From Chloroflexota bacterium (lineage in GTDB: Bacteria > Chloroflexota > UBA11872), in NCBI GenBank assembly GCA_022821645.1, contig JAJEDE010000027.1, positions 171,029 through 235,028 of the forward strand: a stretch of 64,000 nt of DNA, written 5' to 3'. Positions 43,034 to 51,922 of this stretch are shown in pieces. The position numbers and the translations under genes are program-made. Within the stretch, counting starts at the first letter, position 1, and every line of letters starts with the position of its first letter. The notes beneath the pieces are model-generated. The model had not been told where the DNA came from. It was given only the letters and a program-made list of their open reading frames with translations, and made no database searches.

Positions 43034-45358
43034 TCAGCCGAACGGCGCCGCCGTCAGGTTGCTGAACGACTGCGCGGCGCCCGAGTTCAATACGCGCAGG
43101 GCGCTGGCCACGGGCTCGGTGGCCGCCGCGTCGGCGAGTTCAATCTCGACCAGGGCGCCGGCGTCCAGACCGGCCCACACCTCCGCGTCGCGCGCCTCCG
43201 ACGGAACCTGGATGCGTACGCCGTTGAGCGTCAGCGCCTCCGCGCCAATCTCGCTTACGAATCCCTGCCACCGCGTGGTGACTGAACCGTCGGGCTGATG
43301 CGCCGGCGCCACCTCATGCGCCACCAGCACGTACGACGAAGCCGCGCGCAGCGCTTCAAAGGTCACCAGCACCACGTCGCCCGGCGCCATCTGGCCGCGC
43401 AGCACCAGGGGCGTGTCCAGCGGCCGGCTGAAGACGATACCGCCGGCGCGGACGCTGAATGAGTCGATCGTCACCAGCACGCCTTCCAGCGTGGGCGCCA
43501 CCGGCGGTTCGGCGTCCGGCGCAGGCGTTGGCGTCGCTGTGCTCTCCGGGGTTGGGGTCGGCGTGGCGTCAGGCGGCGGCTCGGTTGGCGTCGGCGGCTC
43601 CGGCGTCGCCGTTGGCTCACCCTCCGTCGGCGTTGGCGTTGCGTCCGGTCCCGGCGTCGGCTGCGAATCGTCCGCGGGCGTCGGTGTGCCATCCGCGGCC
43701 GTCGCTTCAGGGCCGGGCGTCGCCTCGGGCGTCGGACTCGGCGTCCCTTCCGCAACCGTCGGCGTCGGTGAGACCTCGGATGCAGGCTGCGTCGGCGTGG
43801 GCTCCGTTGTCGGCGTGGCCTCCGGGGTCGCGGTTGGCGAGGCGTCAGGCGTCGGCTCGCCTTCGCCGGGGGTGGCTGCCTGGGTCGGCGTCGTTTCGGC
43901 AGTGGCCGTGGGCTCGCCCTCGGCGGCGGTCGGCGTTGGCGAGGCGTCGGCGGCCGGCGTGCTCTCGCTCGGCGTTGGCTCCGCGCTAGGCGACGCCTCG
44001 GGGGTCGCGGTCGCCTCGCCCTCGCCCGGCGTTGCCGTCGTCGTCGCCTCCGGCGTCACGGCTCCGTCTGCTGGCGTGGGGCTCGGGCTGGGCGAAAGTT
44101 CCGGCGCCGGGGTCGGCTGGCTGTCCGCCTCGGCGACAGCCACGGCGGCCGCCGGTTGCACAATCGCTAGTTCAACCAGCTTCAGGCTGCCGTCGTCGTC
44201 GACCTGGGCTTCGGCCCGGACCCGTGCCGTCAGGGGCACGGCCTCCACCGCCGCAACGTCGCCCCTGGCGATCGAGATGCCCGCCACGACCACCGCAGAG
44301 TCGGTCACGGCATTGAGCTCGCCCGTCACCACCACGGCGCTGCCCGTCACGTCGATGGTCGGGGCGGGCGTGGCCGTGGCCGTCGGCTCGGGTGTGGGTT
44401 CCGGCGTGGGAGCCGGTGTCGGGGTCGCGGGTGCGGGCGTCGGCGCGGGCGACACTGGCCGCGTGGGAACTTCGGTAGGCGCGGGGCTCGGTATGGCAAG
44501 CGTCGCCGGCGCGGTGACCGTGGGCGTCAGGCCCGGATCGGGCGCCGCGGTGGGCGCGGCGGCCAGGATCGGTCCGCTATGCACGTCCTGCAGGCCGGCC
44601 TGCGCCAGCGATTGCGCCCGCGTAATTGGCGCGCGCTGCGCCTCCGCGGCCGAGTGCGTCAGCGAGTTGAATCTCGTGTCGTGCTCGGCCAGGCGCCGGC
44701 GGTAGTCCTCGGCCACGTCCCCGGTGCGCTCGGCGCCCGGCTCGGTGCCGCGGGCCACGGCCCCCAGCACGTCCACGCCCTTGCGCACAACGTCCTCGTA
44801 CGCCGTGCTGGCGCGAGCCACGGCAACGGAGTCGCCGGCACCGGCCGCCGATTCGATCTCGCGCAGCCGCTGCTCGGCCGTATCCAGGTACAGGTACGCC
44901 TTCTCCTCGTTCGAGGCGAACCCGATTCGCAGCTCCTCCAGGGTCAGTCGGTAGCCGTACAGGGCGCTATCCGGTCCGCTGTTCACGGCCGCCAGCGTCA
45001 CGCCGCCGTAGGCGACCAGCGCGATGGCGAAGGCCGCGGCCAGACCGGCCATTCGCACCGGCATGAATCGCGGGAACCACCAGGTCAGGCGCTCCCAGGC
45101 GCTGGCCGGCTCCGGCTGCTGGTCCAGCCGCGCGCGCAGGTGCTGCAGCTCCTCGTCGATCAGGCGCGCGCCGCGCTCCACCGCCGGCCGCTCAAGCGGC
45201 AGCGGCGCCAGCGCCTGCAGATCCAGCGCCATGACCAACATGTCGCGCAGGCGCTCGTGGTGTTCCGGGTGCTCGGCAAGGCAGGCGTCAAGCGTCGCCT
45301 CGCCGCGCAGCAGGCGGTCGAGCGACGAGTGGAAGGCCGTCTCGATATCCATGCTCAC
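43034..45358 (-). CDS. Anti-sigma-like protein with DUF5667 and a very long Thr/Pro-rich linker
   Basis: A 774-residue protein. Residues 1-95 are cytoplasmic (sigma-binding side), about 105-128 transmembrane, and about 125-240 DUF5667-like (SALYGYRLTLEELRIG, YLYLDTAEQRLREIE). A linker of about 280 residues in two blocks follows, made of TPTP/EPTP/ATPE units. DUF5666-like beta domains are embedded (SAVVVTGELNAVTDSAVVVAGI; VLVTIDSFSVRAGGIVFSRP; GFVSEIGAEALTLNGVRI). The start overlaps the sigma-factor stop (GTGA), the usual sigma/anti-sigma arrangement. ATG 45352 is an alternative start. The low-complexity block lies at about 43540-44120 and 44340-44560. Confidence 0.8.
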   Translation of the reverse strand: MSMDIETAFHSSLDRLLRGEATLDACLAEHPEHHERLRDMLVMALDLQALAPLPLERPAVERGARLIDEELQHLRARLDQQPEPASAWERLTWWFPRFMPVRMAGLAAAFAIALVAYGGVTLAAVNSGPDSALYGYRLTLEELRIGFASNEEKAYLYLDTAEQRLREIESAAGAGDSVAVARASTAYEDVVRKGVDVLGAVARGTEPGAERTGDVAEDYRRRLAEHDTRFNSLTHSAAEAQRAPITRAQSLAQAGLQDVHSGPILAAAPTAAPDPGLTPTVTAPATLAIPSPAPTEVPTRPVSPAPTPAPATPTPAPTPEPTPEPTATATPAPTIDVTGSAVVVTGELNAVTDSAVVVAGISIARGDVAAVEAVPLTARVRAEAQVDDDGSLKLVELAIVQPAAAVAVAEADSQPTPAPELSPSPSPTPADGAVTPEATTTATPGEGEATATPEASPSAEPTPSESTPAADASPTPTAAEGEPTATAETTPTQAATPGEGEPTPDASPTATPEATPTTEPTPTQPASEVSPTPTVAEGTPSPTPEATPGPEATAADGTPTPADDSQPTPGPDATPTPTEGEPTATPEPPTPTEPPPDATPTPTPESTATPTPAPDAEPPVAPTLEGVLVTIDSFSVRAGGIVFSRPLDTPLVLRGQMAPGDVVLVTFEALRAASSYVLVAHEVAPAHQPDGSVTTRWQGFVSEIGAEALTLNGVRIQVPSEARDAEVWAGLDAGALVEIELADAAATEPVASALRVLNSGAAQSFSNLTAAPFG

Positions 45359-45918
45359 CGGGCGTCCTCGGCCATAACCTTGCGAAGAGTGGCAACCGCC
45401 CTGAATTGCAACGCGCGGATGGCTGGTTCGTTACGGTCCATGATCTGGGCGATTTCCCGGTGGCTCATGTCCAGCGCAAACCGGTAGCTCAGAACCTGGC
45501 GCTGGTCTTCAGTCAGCGCCTGCATCGCCTCCCGTAGCTCTTCGCGACGGGCCAGCGACTCAAAATGCGCGTCCAGCGTTTCGCCCCGCTCGGCCACCAG
45601 CGCCTCATCCAACGGCACGGTGCTGCGGGTGGCGCGCCAGTTATCCACCACCACGTTCTTGGCAATGCGGTAGATCCAGCCGTTGAACTCGGGAATCGAA
45701 CGGTGCTGGTAGCGCCCGATCGCCTGCATGGCGCGCAGGAAGACCTGGTTCGCCAAGTCCTCGGCCAATACCCGGTCGCTCACCTGGTACGCGATATAGC
45801 GGTGAATCCGGTCGACATACAGTCGATAGAGTTCCCCGAAGGCCTCGCGGTCCAGCGTGGCGGCGCGGCGGATGACCTCATTCAGCTGCTCTTCGCTTGG
45901 CTCAGCGTCCAATAGCAC
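45355..45918 (-). CDS. ECF-type RNA polymerase sigma factor
   Basis: A 187-residue sigma-70 family factor. Region 2 is visible as FGELYRLYVDRIHRYIAYQ, RVLAEDLANQVFLRAMQAI and EFNGWIYRIAKNVVVDNWR. Region 4 is LTEDQRQVLSYRFALDMSHREIAQIM and QFRAVATLRK. It directs transcription of its own regulon, probably an envelope-stress response, controlled by the overlapping membrane partner. The start is a GTG at 45918. Confidence 0.93.
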   Translation of the reverse strand: MLLDAEPSEEQLNEVIRRAATLDREAFGELYRLYVDRIHRYIAYQVSDRVLAEDLANQVFLRAMQAIGRYQHRSIPEFNGWIYRIAKNVVVDNWRATRSTVPLDEALVAERGETLDAHFESLARREELREAMQALTEDQRQVLSYRFALDMSHREIAQIMDRNEPAIRALQFRAVATLRKVMAEDAR

Positions 45919-45999
45919 GGCAACGGTGGTCCTGGCGCTCTCTGAACGCCGGTGGGTAGCGGTCTGTTACGGGGTGGCGCGGCGGCAGGCCGCCGCCTG

Positions 46000-46932
46000 T
46001 CAGCGCGCGGCCAGTTCGGCGAACCAGGCGCGCGTGCGCGCCAGGCCTTCGGGCAGGGCCACGCGCGCACGCCAATTCAGCAACTCGTGGGCGCGCGCCG
46101 CATTGCCAAAGTAGCGCTCCACCTCCGCCTGCGGGTGCGGATGCGGCACCTGGCGGACGCGACCCGCGCCCGCGTCGATCAGCGCCGCCAACTCGGCAAT
46201 GCTCGTCTCTCGTCCAGTCGCCAGGTTCAGCGTCTGCCCCACAGCCGCCTCCACCGACGCATCGACAATGCCGCGGGCCGCATCCTCAACGAAGAGGAAG
46301 TCGCGCGTCTGCGCCCCGTCCCCGTGCACGTCCAGCGTCCGATCCGCCATGGCGGCCTGCAGGAAGCGTGCCACCACGCCGCCTTCCAGGTCGCTGCGCT
46401 GCCAGGGGCCGTAGATGTTGAAGGGCCGCACGATCGTGTCGCGCAGGCCAAACGCCCGTCGATACCCCACGGCCAGGTCGTCGGCCGCAAGCTTGGACGC
46501 AGCGTAGGGCGAAGCCGGAACGGTCGCGGCCCCTTCGTCCAGCGGGCCGGCGGCCGAGGCGTAGACGTGGCAGGTACTCACCAGCACCAGGCGCAGATTG
46601 GCCGCCCGCGCCGCTTCCAGCACGTTCAGCGTGCCCAGCACGTTGGCGCGAACCGCCGGGACAGGCCCGTAAACGCTGGCGCCGACATCCACGGAAGCCG
46701 CCAGGTGGAAAATCGTGTCCACGCCCAGAAGCCCGCGCCGCAACGCCGCAGGATCGGTGATGTCGCCTTTCGTCAGCCCCAGGAAGCTGGGCCGGCCCTC
46801 GAACGCCTCCAGCGAGCCCGGCCGCGCGCGCGAAAGATCGTCCAGCACGCGCACCGCCACGCCCCGATCCAGCAGTTCGGCCACCACCTGCCGGCCGATG
46901 AACCCGGCGCCACCCGTAACCAGCGCGCTCAT
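46000..46932 (-). CDS. NAD-dependent nucleotide-sugar epimerase/dehydratase
   Basis: A 310-residue extended SDR. NAD loop VTGGAGFIGRQVV, catalytic VPASPYAASKLAADD (YxxxK intact), PFNIYGPWQR, and FLFVEDAARGI. Probably UDP-glucose 4-epimerase-like or a rhamnose/GDP-sugar enzyme. Its start overlaps the stop of the neighbouring epimerase gene (ATGA). Confidence 0.88.
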   Translation of the reverse strand: MSALVTGGAGFIGRQVVAELLDRGVAVRVLDDLSRARPGSLEAFEGRPSFLGLTKGDITDPAALRRGLLGVDTIFHLAASVDVGASVYGPVPAVRANVLGTLNVLEAARAANLRLVLVSTCHVYASAAGPLDEGAATVPASPYAASKLAADDLAVGYRRAFGLRDTIVRPFNIYGPWQRSDLEGGVVARFLQAAMADRTLDVHGDGAQTRDFLFVEDAARGIVDASVEAAVGQTLNLATGRETSIAELAALIDAGAGRVRQVPHPHPQAEVERYFGNAARAHELLNWRARVALPEGLARTRAWFAELAAR

Positions 46933-47888
46933 GCGTCCGCCGCGCGCAGCCACTCCACCGTGCGCCGCATGCCCTCCTCGAACGGCGTCACCGGCTTCCA
47001 GCCGGTCGCCTCGCGAATCCGCGTGGCGTCGGCACGCAGGGCCGGCAGATCGGTACGCCGCCCCGGCGTTTCCACGATTTCGCTGTTGGACCCGGTCACC
47101 GCCAGCACGGTCCGGGCAACCTCGCGGATCGCTGTCTCACGCCCGGTACCGATGTTGAACACGGAGCCGGCCAGCCCCGCGCCCTGGGCAATGACCCGTG
47201 CGTAGGCGTCCACCGCGTCGTCGATGTACATGAAATCTCGCGTTTGCCGGCCGCCGTTCTCCAGCGGTAGCGGGTCGCCCCGCAGCGCAAGACGGGCAAA
47301 GGCCACCGTCACGGCCGGGTACCCCACGATGTTCTGGTGCGGGCCAAACGTGTTGAAGTTCCGAATCACCACCACCGGGTGACCCCACCAGCGATGCAGG
47401 GCCAGGCAATGCAGCTCGCACGCGGCCTTGGAGACGGCGTACACCGTGACGGGACGCAGCGGATGGTCCTCGTCCATGGGCACGCGGATCGGCGCACCGT
47501 ACACCTCGGGTGACGAGGCGTAGATCAACAGTGGCGGCCGCGTCATATCGGCGATGGCGTGGGCGAACCGAAAGGTGCCCGCCTCGTTGTTGGCGAAATA
47601 GGCGTGCGGCCGCACCATGGACTCGGGCACTGAGATGCGGGCGGCAAAGTGCACGATCACGTCCGGCGCCCAACGGTTGAGCTCGGCCGTTGTGAGGTCC
47701 GCAAAGTCACGGCGCACGATTTCCAGCGCACGCCCGGCTTCTGCCTCAGGCGTCAGCGGCTCCCCGCCCGGAAAGTGGCGCGAAAAGTCGTCCACGGCCA
47801 CCACCGAGGCGCCGGGATCGTCGCCCAGCAGCCGCCGGGTCAGGTTGAATCCGTACATACCCGCGGCGCCCGTGATCAATGCACGCAT
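46929..47888 (-). CDS. NAD-dependent epimerase/dehydratase (GDP-mannose dehydratase-like)
   Basis: A 319-residue SDR with ITGAAGMYGFNLT, SPEVYGAP, PVTVYAVSKAACEL (YxxxK) and RNFNTFGPHQN, plus FMYIDDAVDAYARVI. It resembles GDP-mannose 4,6-dehydratase or related sugar epimerases. Translationally coupled to the second SDR at 46932, so both probably make one activated sugar for envelope glycans. Confidence 0.87.
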   Translation of the reverse strand: MRALITGAAGMYGFNLTRRLLGDDPGASVVAVDDFSRHFPGGEPLTPEAEAGRALEIVRRDFADLTTAELNRWAPDVIVHFAARISVPESMVRPHAYFANNEAGTFRFAHAIADMTRPPLLIYASSPEVYGAPIRVPMDEDHPLRPVTVYAVSKAACELHCLALHRWWGHPVVVIRNFNTFGPHQNIVGYPAVTVAFARLALRGDPLPLENGGRQTRDFMYIDDAVDAYARVIAQGAGLAGSVFNIGTGRETAIREVARTVLAVTGSNSEIVETPGRRTDLPALRADATRIREATGWKPVTPFEEGMRRTVEWLRAADA

Positions 47889-47986
47889 GAAGGTCAGTCT
47901 CGATTGTGGGTGGCTCGCAGGGCCGGGGAGTGGAAAGGTAGGCCTACGAAGCGCAGATTATAGGGGCGCTCGAAAGGGAGATTCTC

Positions 47987-48268
47987 ATGGCACTACTGGC
48001 GGACGACGACATCCAGGCACGGTTGGCCGAGCGGTCCGGCTGGACCTGCGAGGGCGGCGCCCTGGTCAAAAAGTTCGAGTTGGAAGATTTCATGGCCGTC
48101 GTAAACCTGGTCAACGCCGTGGCGCCCGAGGCCGAGGCCGCCGACCACCACCCCGACATGTTCATCAACTACCGGCGCATCACCTTCACCCTCTCCACCC
48201 ACAGCGAAGGCGGCGTAACCGAAAAGGACTTCGCCCTGCTGGACGAAATCGAGCGGCTGGCGGGTTAG
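47987..48268 (+). CDS. phhB: Pterin-4a-carbinolamine dehydratase
   Basis: A 93-residue PCD/DCoH family protein. The active-site EAADHHPDMFINYRRITF carries the His-His-Pro triad. It recycles pterin cofactor after aromatic hydroxylation, although no phenylalanine hydroxylase is present here; many bacteria use PCD for molybdopterin or other pterin metabolism. AAAGGGAG lies about 10 nt before the ATG, and GATTATA about 30 nt upstream. Confidence 0.9.
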   Translation: MALLADDDIQARLAERSGWTCEGGALVKKFELEDFMAVVNLVNAVAPEAEAADHHPDMFINYRRITFTLSTHSEGGVTEKDFALLDEIERLAG

Positions 48269-48315
48269 TAAGCTGAAGCCAGATACAGGTGCCTCTGCGG
48301 GCGGTCAGAGCCCAA

Positions 48316-48331
48316 TGTTTCACGTGAAACA
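48316..48331. other. parS centromere-like site
   Basis: TGTTTCACGTGAAACA, a perfect 16-bp palindrome identical to the consensus ParB (Spo0J) binding site. It extends to 20 bp as AATGTTTCACGTGAAACATT (48314-48333). It lies between the PCD gene and the small coiled-coil gene. Confidence 0.92.
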
Positions 48332-48392
48332 TTCGCCTGCCCTCTGATCAGGTGCAGGCGCCCACGGAAGTGACCCGTGGGAAGGAGGGACC

Positions 48393-48560
48393 ATGGCCAC
48401 GGCGGAAGAGCGTGTTAGCCGGCTCGAGGGCGGTTTCGACCACCTGGCAACCAAGGCCGACATCGCGAACCTCAAAGTCTGGATCATCGGGCTGCTCCTG
48501 ACCGCCGTGGTCTCGGTATTCCTCTCCGCCGCGAATCTGATCGTTCGACTCGCGGCCTGA
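48393..48560 (+). CDS. Small XhlA/DUF1640-like coiled-coil membrane protein
   Basis: A 55-residue protein: MATAEERVSRLEGGFDHLAT and KADIANLK form a short amphipathic helix, followed by a transmembrane helix WIIGLLLTAVVSVFLSAANLIV. GGAAGGAGGG directly precedes ATG 48393. Similar mini-proteins with TKxDI/TKADI are known in phage holin-like and DUF1640 families. Function unknown. Confidence 0.75.
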   Translation: MATAEERVSRLEGGFDHLATKADIANLKVWIIGLLLTAVVSVFLSAANLIVRLAA

Positions 48561-48782
48561 CGATTCGTCGCCGAAACGCTGACTACTCTCACCACCCCGT
48601 CATCGAGAACACGGAGAGCGATTGCGGGCTGCGCGAGTCGCTTGCCTTTTGAGACTCCCCGCCTGGTCGTACTATGAGGGCACGGGTGATCAAGCCTGAG
48701 GTCTAAGCGGCACCCCGCCTAACCTGATCTCGGCGGTTCGTCCTACGTAACTTGGGCGGTCACGGTTGGAGTAGATGCCGCC

Positions 48783-49019
48783 ATGAACGCAGACCTCATT
48801 CCAATTCTCGTCGCCATCATTGGCGCTGCGGTCGCCATATTGCTGGGCCTCGGGGGATTGACCCTCGCGCTGTGGCGCGAAGTCCGGGCGGATATCCGGG
48901 CGCTGTCCGGCCGAATGGACACATTCTCGGAGCGCTTAGCGCGGGTCGAAGTGCGTGTTGGTCGGCTCGAAGAACGCGTCGGTCGCTTTGAAGACCATGT
49001 CGGCTCGAGTAGCGCGTAA
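48783..49019 (+). CDS. Small membrane-anchored coiled-coil protein
   Basis: A 78-residue protein: N-terminal hydrophobic helix (ILVAIIGAAVAILLGLGGLTLAL), then a coiled coil RMDTFSERLARVEVRVGRLEERVGRFEDHV. It resembles the protein at 719-1183 in topology. A TTGAGA/TATGAG promoter-like pair lies near 48650-48680. Function unknown. Confidence 0.7.
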   Translation: MNADLIPILVAIIGAAVAILLGLGGLTLALWREVRADIRALSGRMDTFSERLARVEVRVGRLEERVGRFEDHVGSSSA

Positions 49020-49089
49020 CTGGAATTGAAGGGCGCCTAAACGCGGCCTCCGCCTGAGGGCCGTTTCCGGCCGGCCGCAGGCCGAAGCC

Positions 49090-49809
49090 TCAGCCCCCTT
49101 TGGCTGGATCTTTGACCCGTCCGCGGGCGCCGATGAAGAAGTTGTCGGTCTGGATGACTTCGACCTCGGTGCAGACGAGGCCCAGCAGGGAGTGCAGTTC
49201 CTCGGGCGACCAGTAGATCTTCCAGATCGTGAACTCGCGGCCGTCGTTGAGCCGCCGGTGCTGCCGCTGCACGCGGTCGCCCTTCACAAATTGGTCGGAC
49301 GCGCCGGAGTGTTCCGCCTGCTTCGAGTCCACCAGCACGATCCAGCCGCCCGGCCGCACGATGCGCGCCGCCTCGCCGATGAACTCCTGGGAGCGCGCGA
49401 TGGGCACGTGGCTCAGCCAGAACCCGAACATGCAGGCATCCACCGAGCCGTCGCCGGCGGGCAACCGGTAGGCGTCGGCCCGGCAGCGGCCGAGCGGCAG
49501 ATGATCCTCGTCCCGCCGCCGTGCCTCGTCGAGCATCTCAGGCGCGTAGTCGGAGGCGATCACTCGATTTCGCGCGGCCAGGAGGCGCGTCCACCAGCCG
49601 GTGCCCGACGCCACTTCGAAAACGCTGGCGTCGGTCAGCGACCCGGCGAACTGTTGCAACTCGGCCATTTCCCGATGCCAGGCGGCGTCGGCCTCGGGAC
49701 CGTGCGCGTAGCGGCCCTCGCGCAGGATCCACTGCTCGAACTCCGGCGCGCGCGCCCGGTAGTAGTCCCTGGTGTCGGCTTCGACCTCAGCTTCGCTGGG
49801 TATCTCCAT
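49090..49809 (-). CDS. SAM-dependent methyltransferase
   Basis: A 239-residue class I methyltransferase. VFEVASGTGWWTRLLAARNRVIASDYA (motif I), then DACMFGFWLSHVP (motif II) and RIVRPGGWIVLVDSK (motif III). ATG 49809 is used because the frame upstream (to 49980) overlaps the SDR gene and lacks family similarity. It overlaps the SDR stop by 23 nt. Confidence 0.85.
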   Translation of the reverse strand: MEIPSEAEVEADTRDYYRARAPEFEQWILREGRYAHGPEADAAWHREMAELQQFAGSLTDASVFEVASGTGWWTRLLAARNRVIASDYAPEMLDEARRRDEDHLPLGRCRADAYRLPAGDGSVDACMFGFWLSHVPIARSQEFIGEAARIVRPGGWIVLVDSKQAEHSGASDQFVKGDRVQRQHRRLNDGREFTIWKIYWSPEELHSLLGLVCTEVEVIQTDNFFIGARGRVKDPAKGG

Positions 49810-50824
49810 CGGACGGCTCCTCTGCGGCCGGTTCATCGTCATCTTCTTCGGGGAGATCGACCAGTTCGGCCTCGTGCAGCCAGTCGAGGGTGGTGTTGAG
49901 GCCATCATCAAGCGCTGTGTAGTCAAGACCAAGCTCGCGCTCGGCCTTCGAACCATTGAGCTGGCTTCCGTGCAGTGCAATCTGCACGGCAGCGCGTGAG
50001 ATCACCGGTCGCTGGCGCCTGATCCAGGCCGGCAGGCTGTAGATCAGGCCGAAGGCCTGCCAGGCCAGCGGCGAGGCTGGTTTGATCTGGTACTCGAGGT
50101 CGGCCAGGTCGACCGCCCGCTGCAGAAAGGCGAGCCGCGACAGGTTGTGGCTGGCCAGGATGTAGCGCTCGCCGGGCCGCCCGCGAACCAGGGCCAGCGC
50201 GATCCCGCGCGCCACGTCCTTGACGTAGACCCAGGCCACGGGCTCGTCAACTGAAACGCCCAGGCGACCGCTCAACGCCCCAATCAGCGCCTGGCCCGTG
50301 CCCGAGGCGTCCCCGGGTCCGTAGACAGTTCCCGGGTTGACGACGACAACGTCGAGCGGCGACCCGTCCTCAAGCAACGCCGCCTCAGCCTCGACCTTGG
50401 AGCGTTCGTAATCGCTGAGCGCGTATTCCCGCCGCTCGGTGGTCTCGGACCCAACCTCGCCTTCCTCTTCGCCGATGGTGGACCCGCTGCTGACGAACAC
50501 CAGGCGATGTGCCCCGGCCGCCCGGGCGGCGTCGCGCACGTTGCAGGTGCCGTCCACGTTGGCCTCGAAGAAGTCCTGCGCCCGCGGGGCCCAGGAGTCG
50601 TGCAGGCCGGCCAGGTGGATCACCGCGGCCATGCCGTCCACCGCCGCGCCCAAGGTTCCCGGCTTCAAGATGTCGCCTTCCACCGTCTCCACCCGGTTGG
50701 CGTTGAGCCAGGATCGGTCGCTGGATTCGCGAACGAGGGCGCGAACCTCGTGGCCATCGTGGCGCAGCGCCTGGATCACAAAGGGACCGAGATTCCCGGT
50801 CGCGCCGGTGACCAGGATGCGCAC
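49787..50824 (-). CDS. NAD-dependent epimerase (hopanoid HpnA/dihydroflavonol reductase-like)
   Basis: A 345-residue SDR with VTGATGNLGPFVIQAL, VIHLAGLHDSWAP, SSGSTIG, YALSDYERSKVEAE (YxxxK) and NPGTVYGPGD. Matches the HpnA/DFR-like group, so a role in hopanoid, sugar or flavonoid-like reduction is plausible. Last ~30 residues are acidic. GTG start, 1 nt after the threonine aldolase stop. Confidence 0.8.
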   Translation of the reverse strand: MRILVTGATGNLGPFVIQALRHDGHEVRALVRESSDRSWLNANRVETVEGDILKPGTLGAAVDGMAAVIHLAGLHDSWAPRAQDFFEANVDGTCNVRDAARAAGAHRLVFVSSGSTIGEEEGEVGSETTERREYALSDYERSKVEAEAALLEDGSPLDVVVVNPGTVYGPGDASGTGQALIGALSGRLGVSVDEPVAWVYVKDVARGIALALVRGRPGERYILASHNLSRLAFLQRAVDLADLEYQIKPASPLAWQAFGLIYSLPAWIRRQRPVISRAAVQIALHGSQLNGSKAERELGLDYTALDDGLNTTLDWLHEAELVDLPEEDDDEPAAEEPSDGDTQRS

Positions 50825-50825
50825 G

Positions 50826-51878
50826 TCAGCCGGCGGCGGTGGCGGCGCAGTCGTGGATGATCTCAGCCGCCCGCTGGATGTCGTCCGTGGAAACCTGGTG
50901 ATACGTCACCGCGCGGCAGCGGCCGGTCTCGTCGAAGCCAACGACTCGCACTCCCGCCGCATCCAGCCGGGCCTCGAACTCTGTCGGAAGACCCAACTCG
51001 GGCGCGATGTCGAAGAAGACCAGATTGGTCGCCACGGCGTCGGGGTCCACCGTCAGGCCGGGCGTGTCGCTCAGCAGCTCGGCCAGCAGGCGCGCGTTGG
51101 CGTGGTCCTGCGGGAGTCGCTGGGGAGTCTCGTCCAGCGCCACGTGCCCCGCCGCCGCCAACACACCTGCCTGCCGCATGCCGCCCCCGACCATCTTGCG
51201 TACGCGCCGCGCTTCGTGGATGTAGTCGTGCGATCCCACTAGCAGGGACCCAACCGGCGCCCCCAAACCCTTGGAGAGGCAGAACTGCACGCTGTCGGCG
51301 CCCTGCATCAGGTCGGCGACCGAGCATTCCAGCGCGGCCGCCGCGTTGAAGATGCGGGCGCCGTCCACGTGGACCCGCAAGCCCAGTTCATGGGCCGTCT
51401 GAACCAGTTCGGCCATGCGGTCCGGCGGGGTGCAGGTGCCGCCCGCCGTGTTGTGGGTGTTCTCGATCCAGACCAGGTGCGTGTCCACCAGGTGCACGTT
51501 CGGCGCCTTGACCGCGCCGCGAATCAGATCGGACGTCAGGACGCCGTTGGGCGCATCGACCGCAGCCATGGTGACCCCGACCAGCGAGGCCCAGCCGCCG
51601 ACTTCCCAGGTGACCACGTGGCAGCCGCGTTCGGCGATGACTTCCTGCCGCGGACGGCAGTGAGTGAGCAGGGAACAGAGATTCCCCTGCGTGCCGCTGG
51701 CCACCAGTAGCCCGGCGTCCATGCCGAACATCTCGGCGCAGCGCTCTTCGAGCGACTGCACGGTGGGGTCTTCACCAAAGACATCGTCGCCGACCTCCGC
51801 CTCCGCCATGGCCCGGCGCATCGCGGGCGTGGGGCTGGTGAGGGTGTCGCTGCGGAGGTCGATCGTCGAGTTGGGCAC
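50826..51878 (-). CDS. ltaE: Low-specificity L-threonine aldolase
   Basis: A 350-residue PLP-fold enzyme. [49 protein letters not shown] and [16 protein letters not shown] with the PLP Lys. It cleaves L-threonine/L-allo-threonine to glycine and acetaldehyde. GTG start. Confidence 0.92.
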   Translation of the reverse strand: MPNSTIDLRSDTLTSPTPAMRRAMAEAEVGDDVFGEDPTVQSLEERCAEMFGMDAGLLVASGTQGNLCSLLTHCRPRQEVIAERGCHVVTWEVGGWASLVGVTMAAVDAPNGVLTSDLIRGAVKAPNVHLVDTHLVWIENTHNTAGGTCTPPDRMAELVQTAHELGLRVHVDGARIFNAAAALECSVADLMQGADSVQFCLSKGLGAPVGSLLVGSHDYIHEARRVRKMVGGGMRQAGVLAAAGHVALDETPQRLPQDHANARLLAELLSDTPGLTVDPDAVATNLVFFDIAPELGLPTEFEARLDAAGVRVVGFDETGRCRAVTYHQVSTDDIQRAAEIIHDCAATAAG

Positions 51879-51922
51879 GGCGCCCCCAGCGGGAAGTCGG
51901 ACTGGTGAATGGTACCGGCGCG

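Noticed and set aside
43413..44705. Plus-strand frame of 430 codons (VGVGVASGV repeats)
   Set aside because: It is the antisense reading of the Thr/Pro linker DNA of the anti-sigma-like gene.
45640..45655. TTATCCACC resembling a DnaA box
   Set aside because: Single, one mismatch, and inside the sigma factor gene; no cluster or AT-rich unwinding region was seen, so no origin is called.
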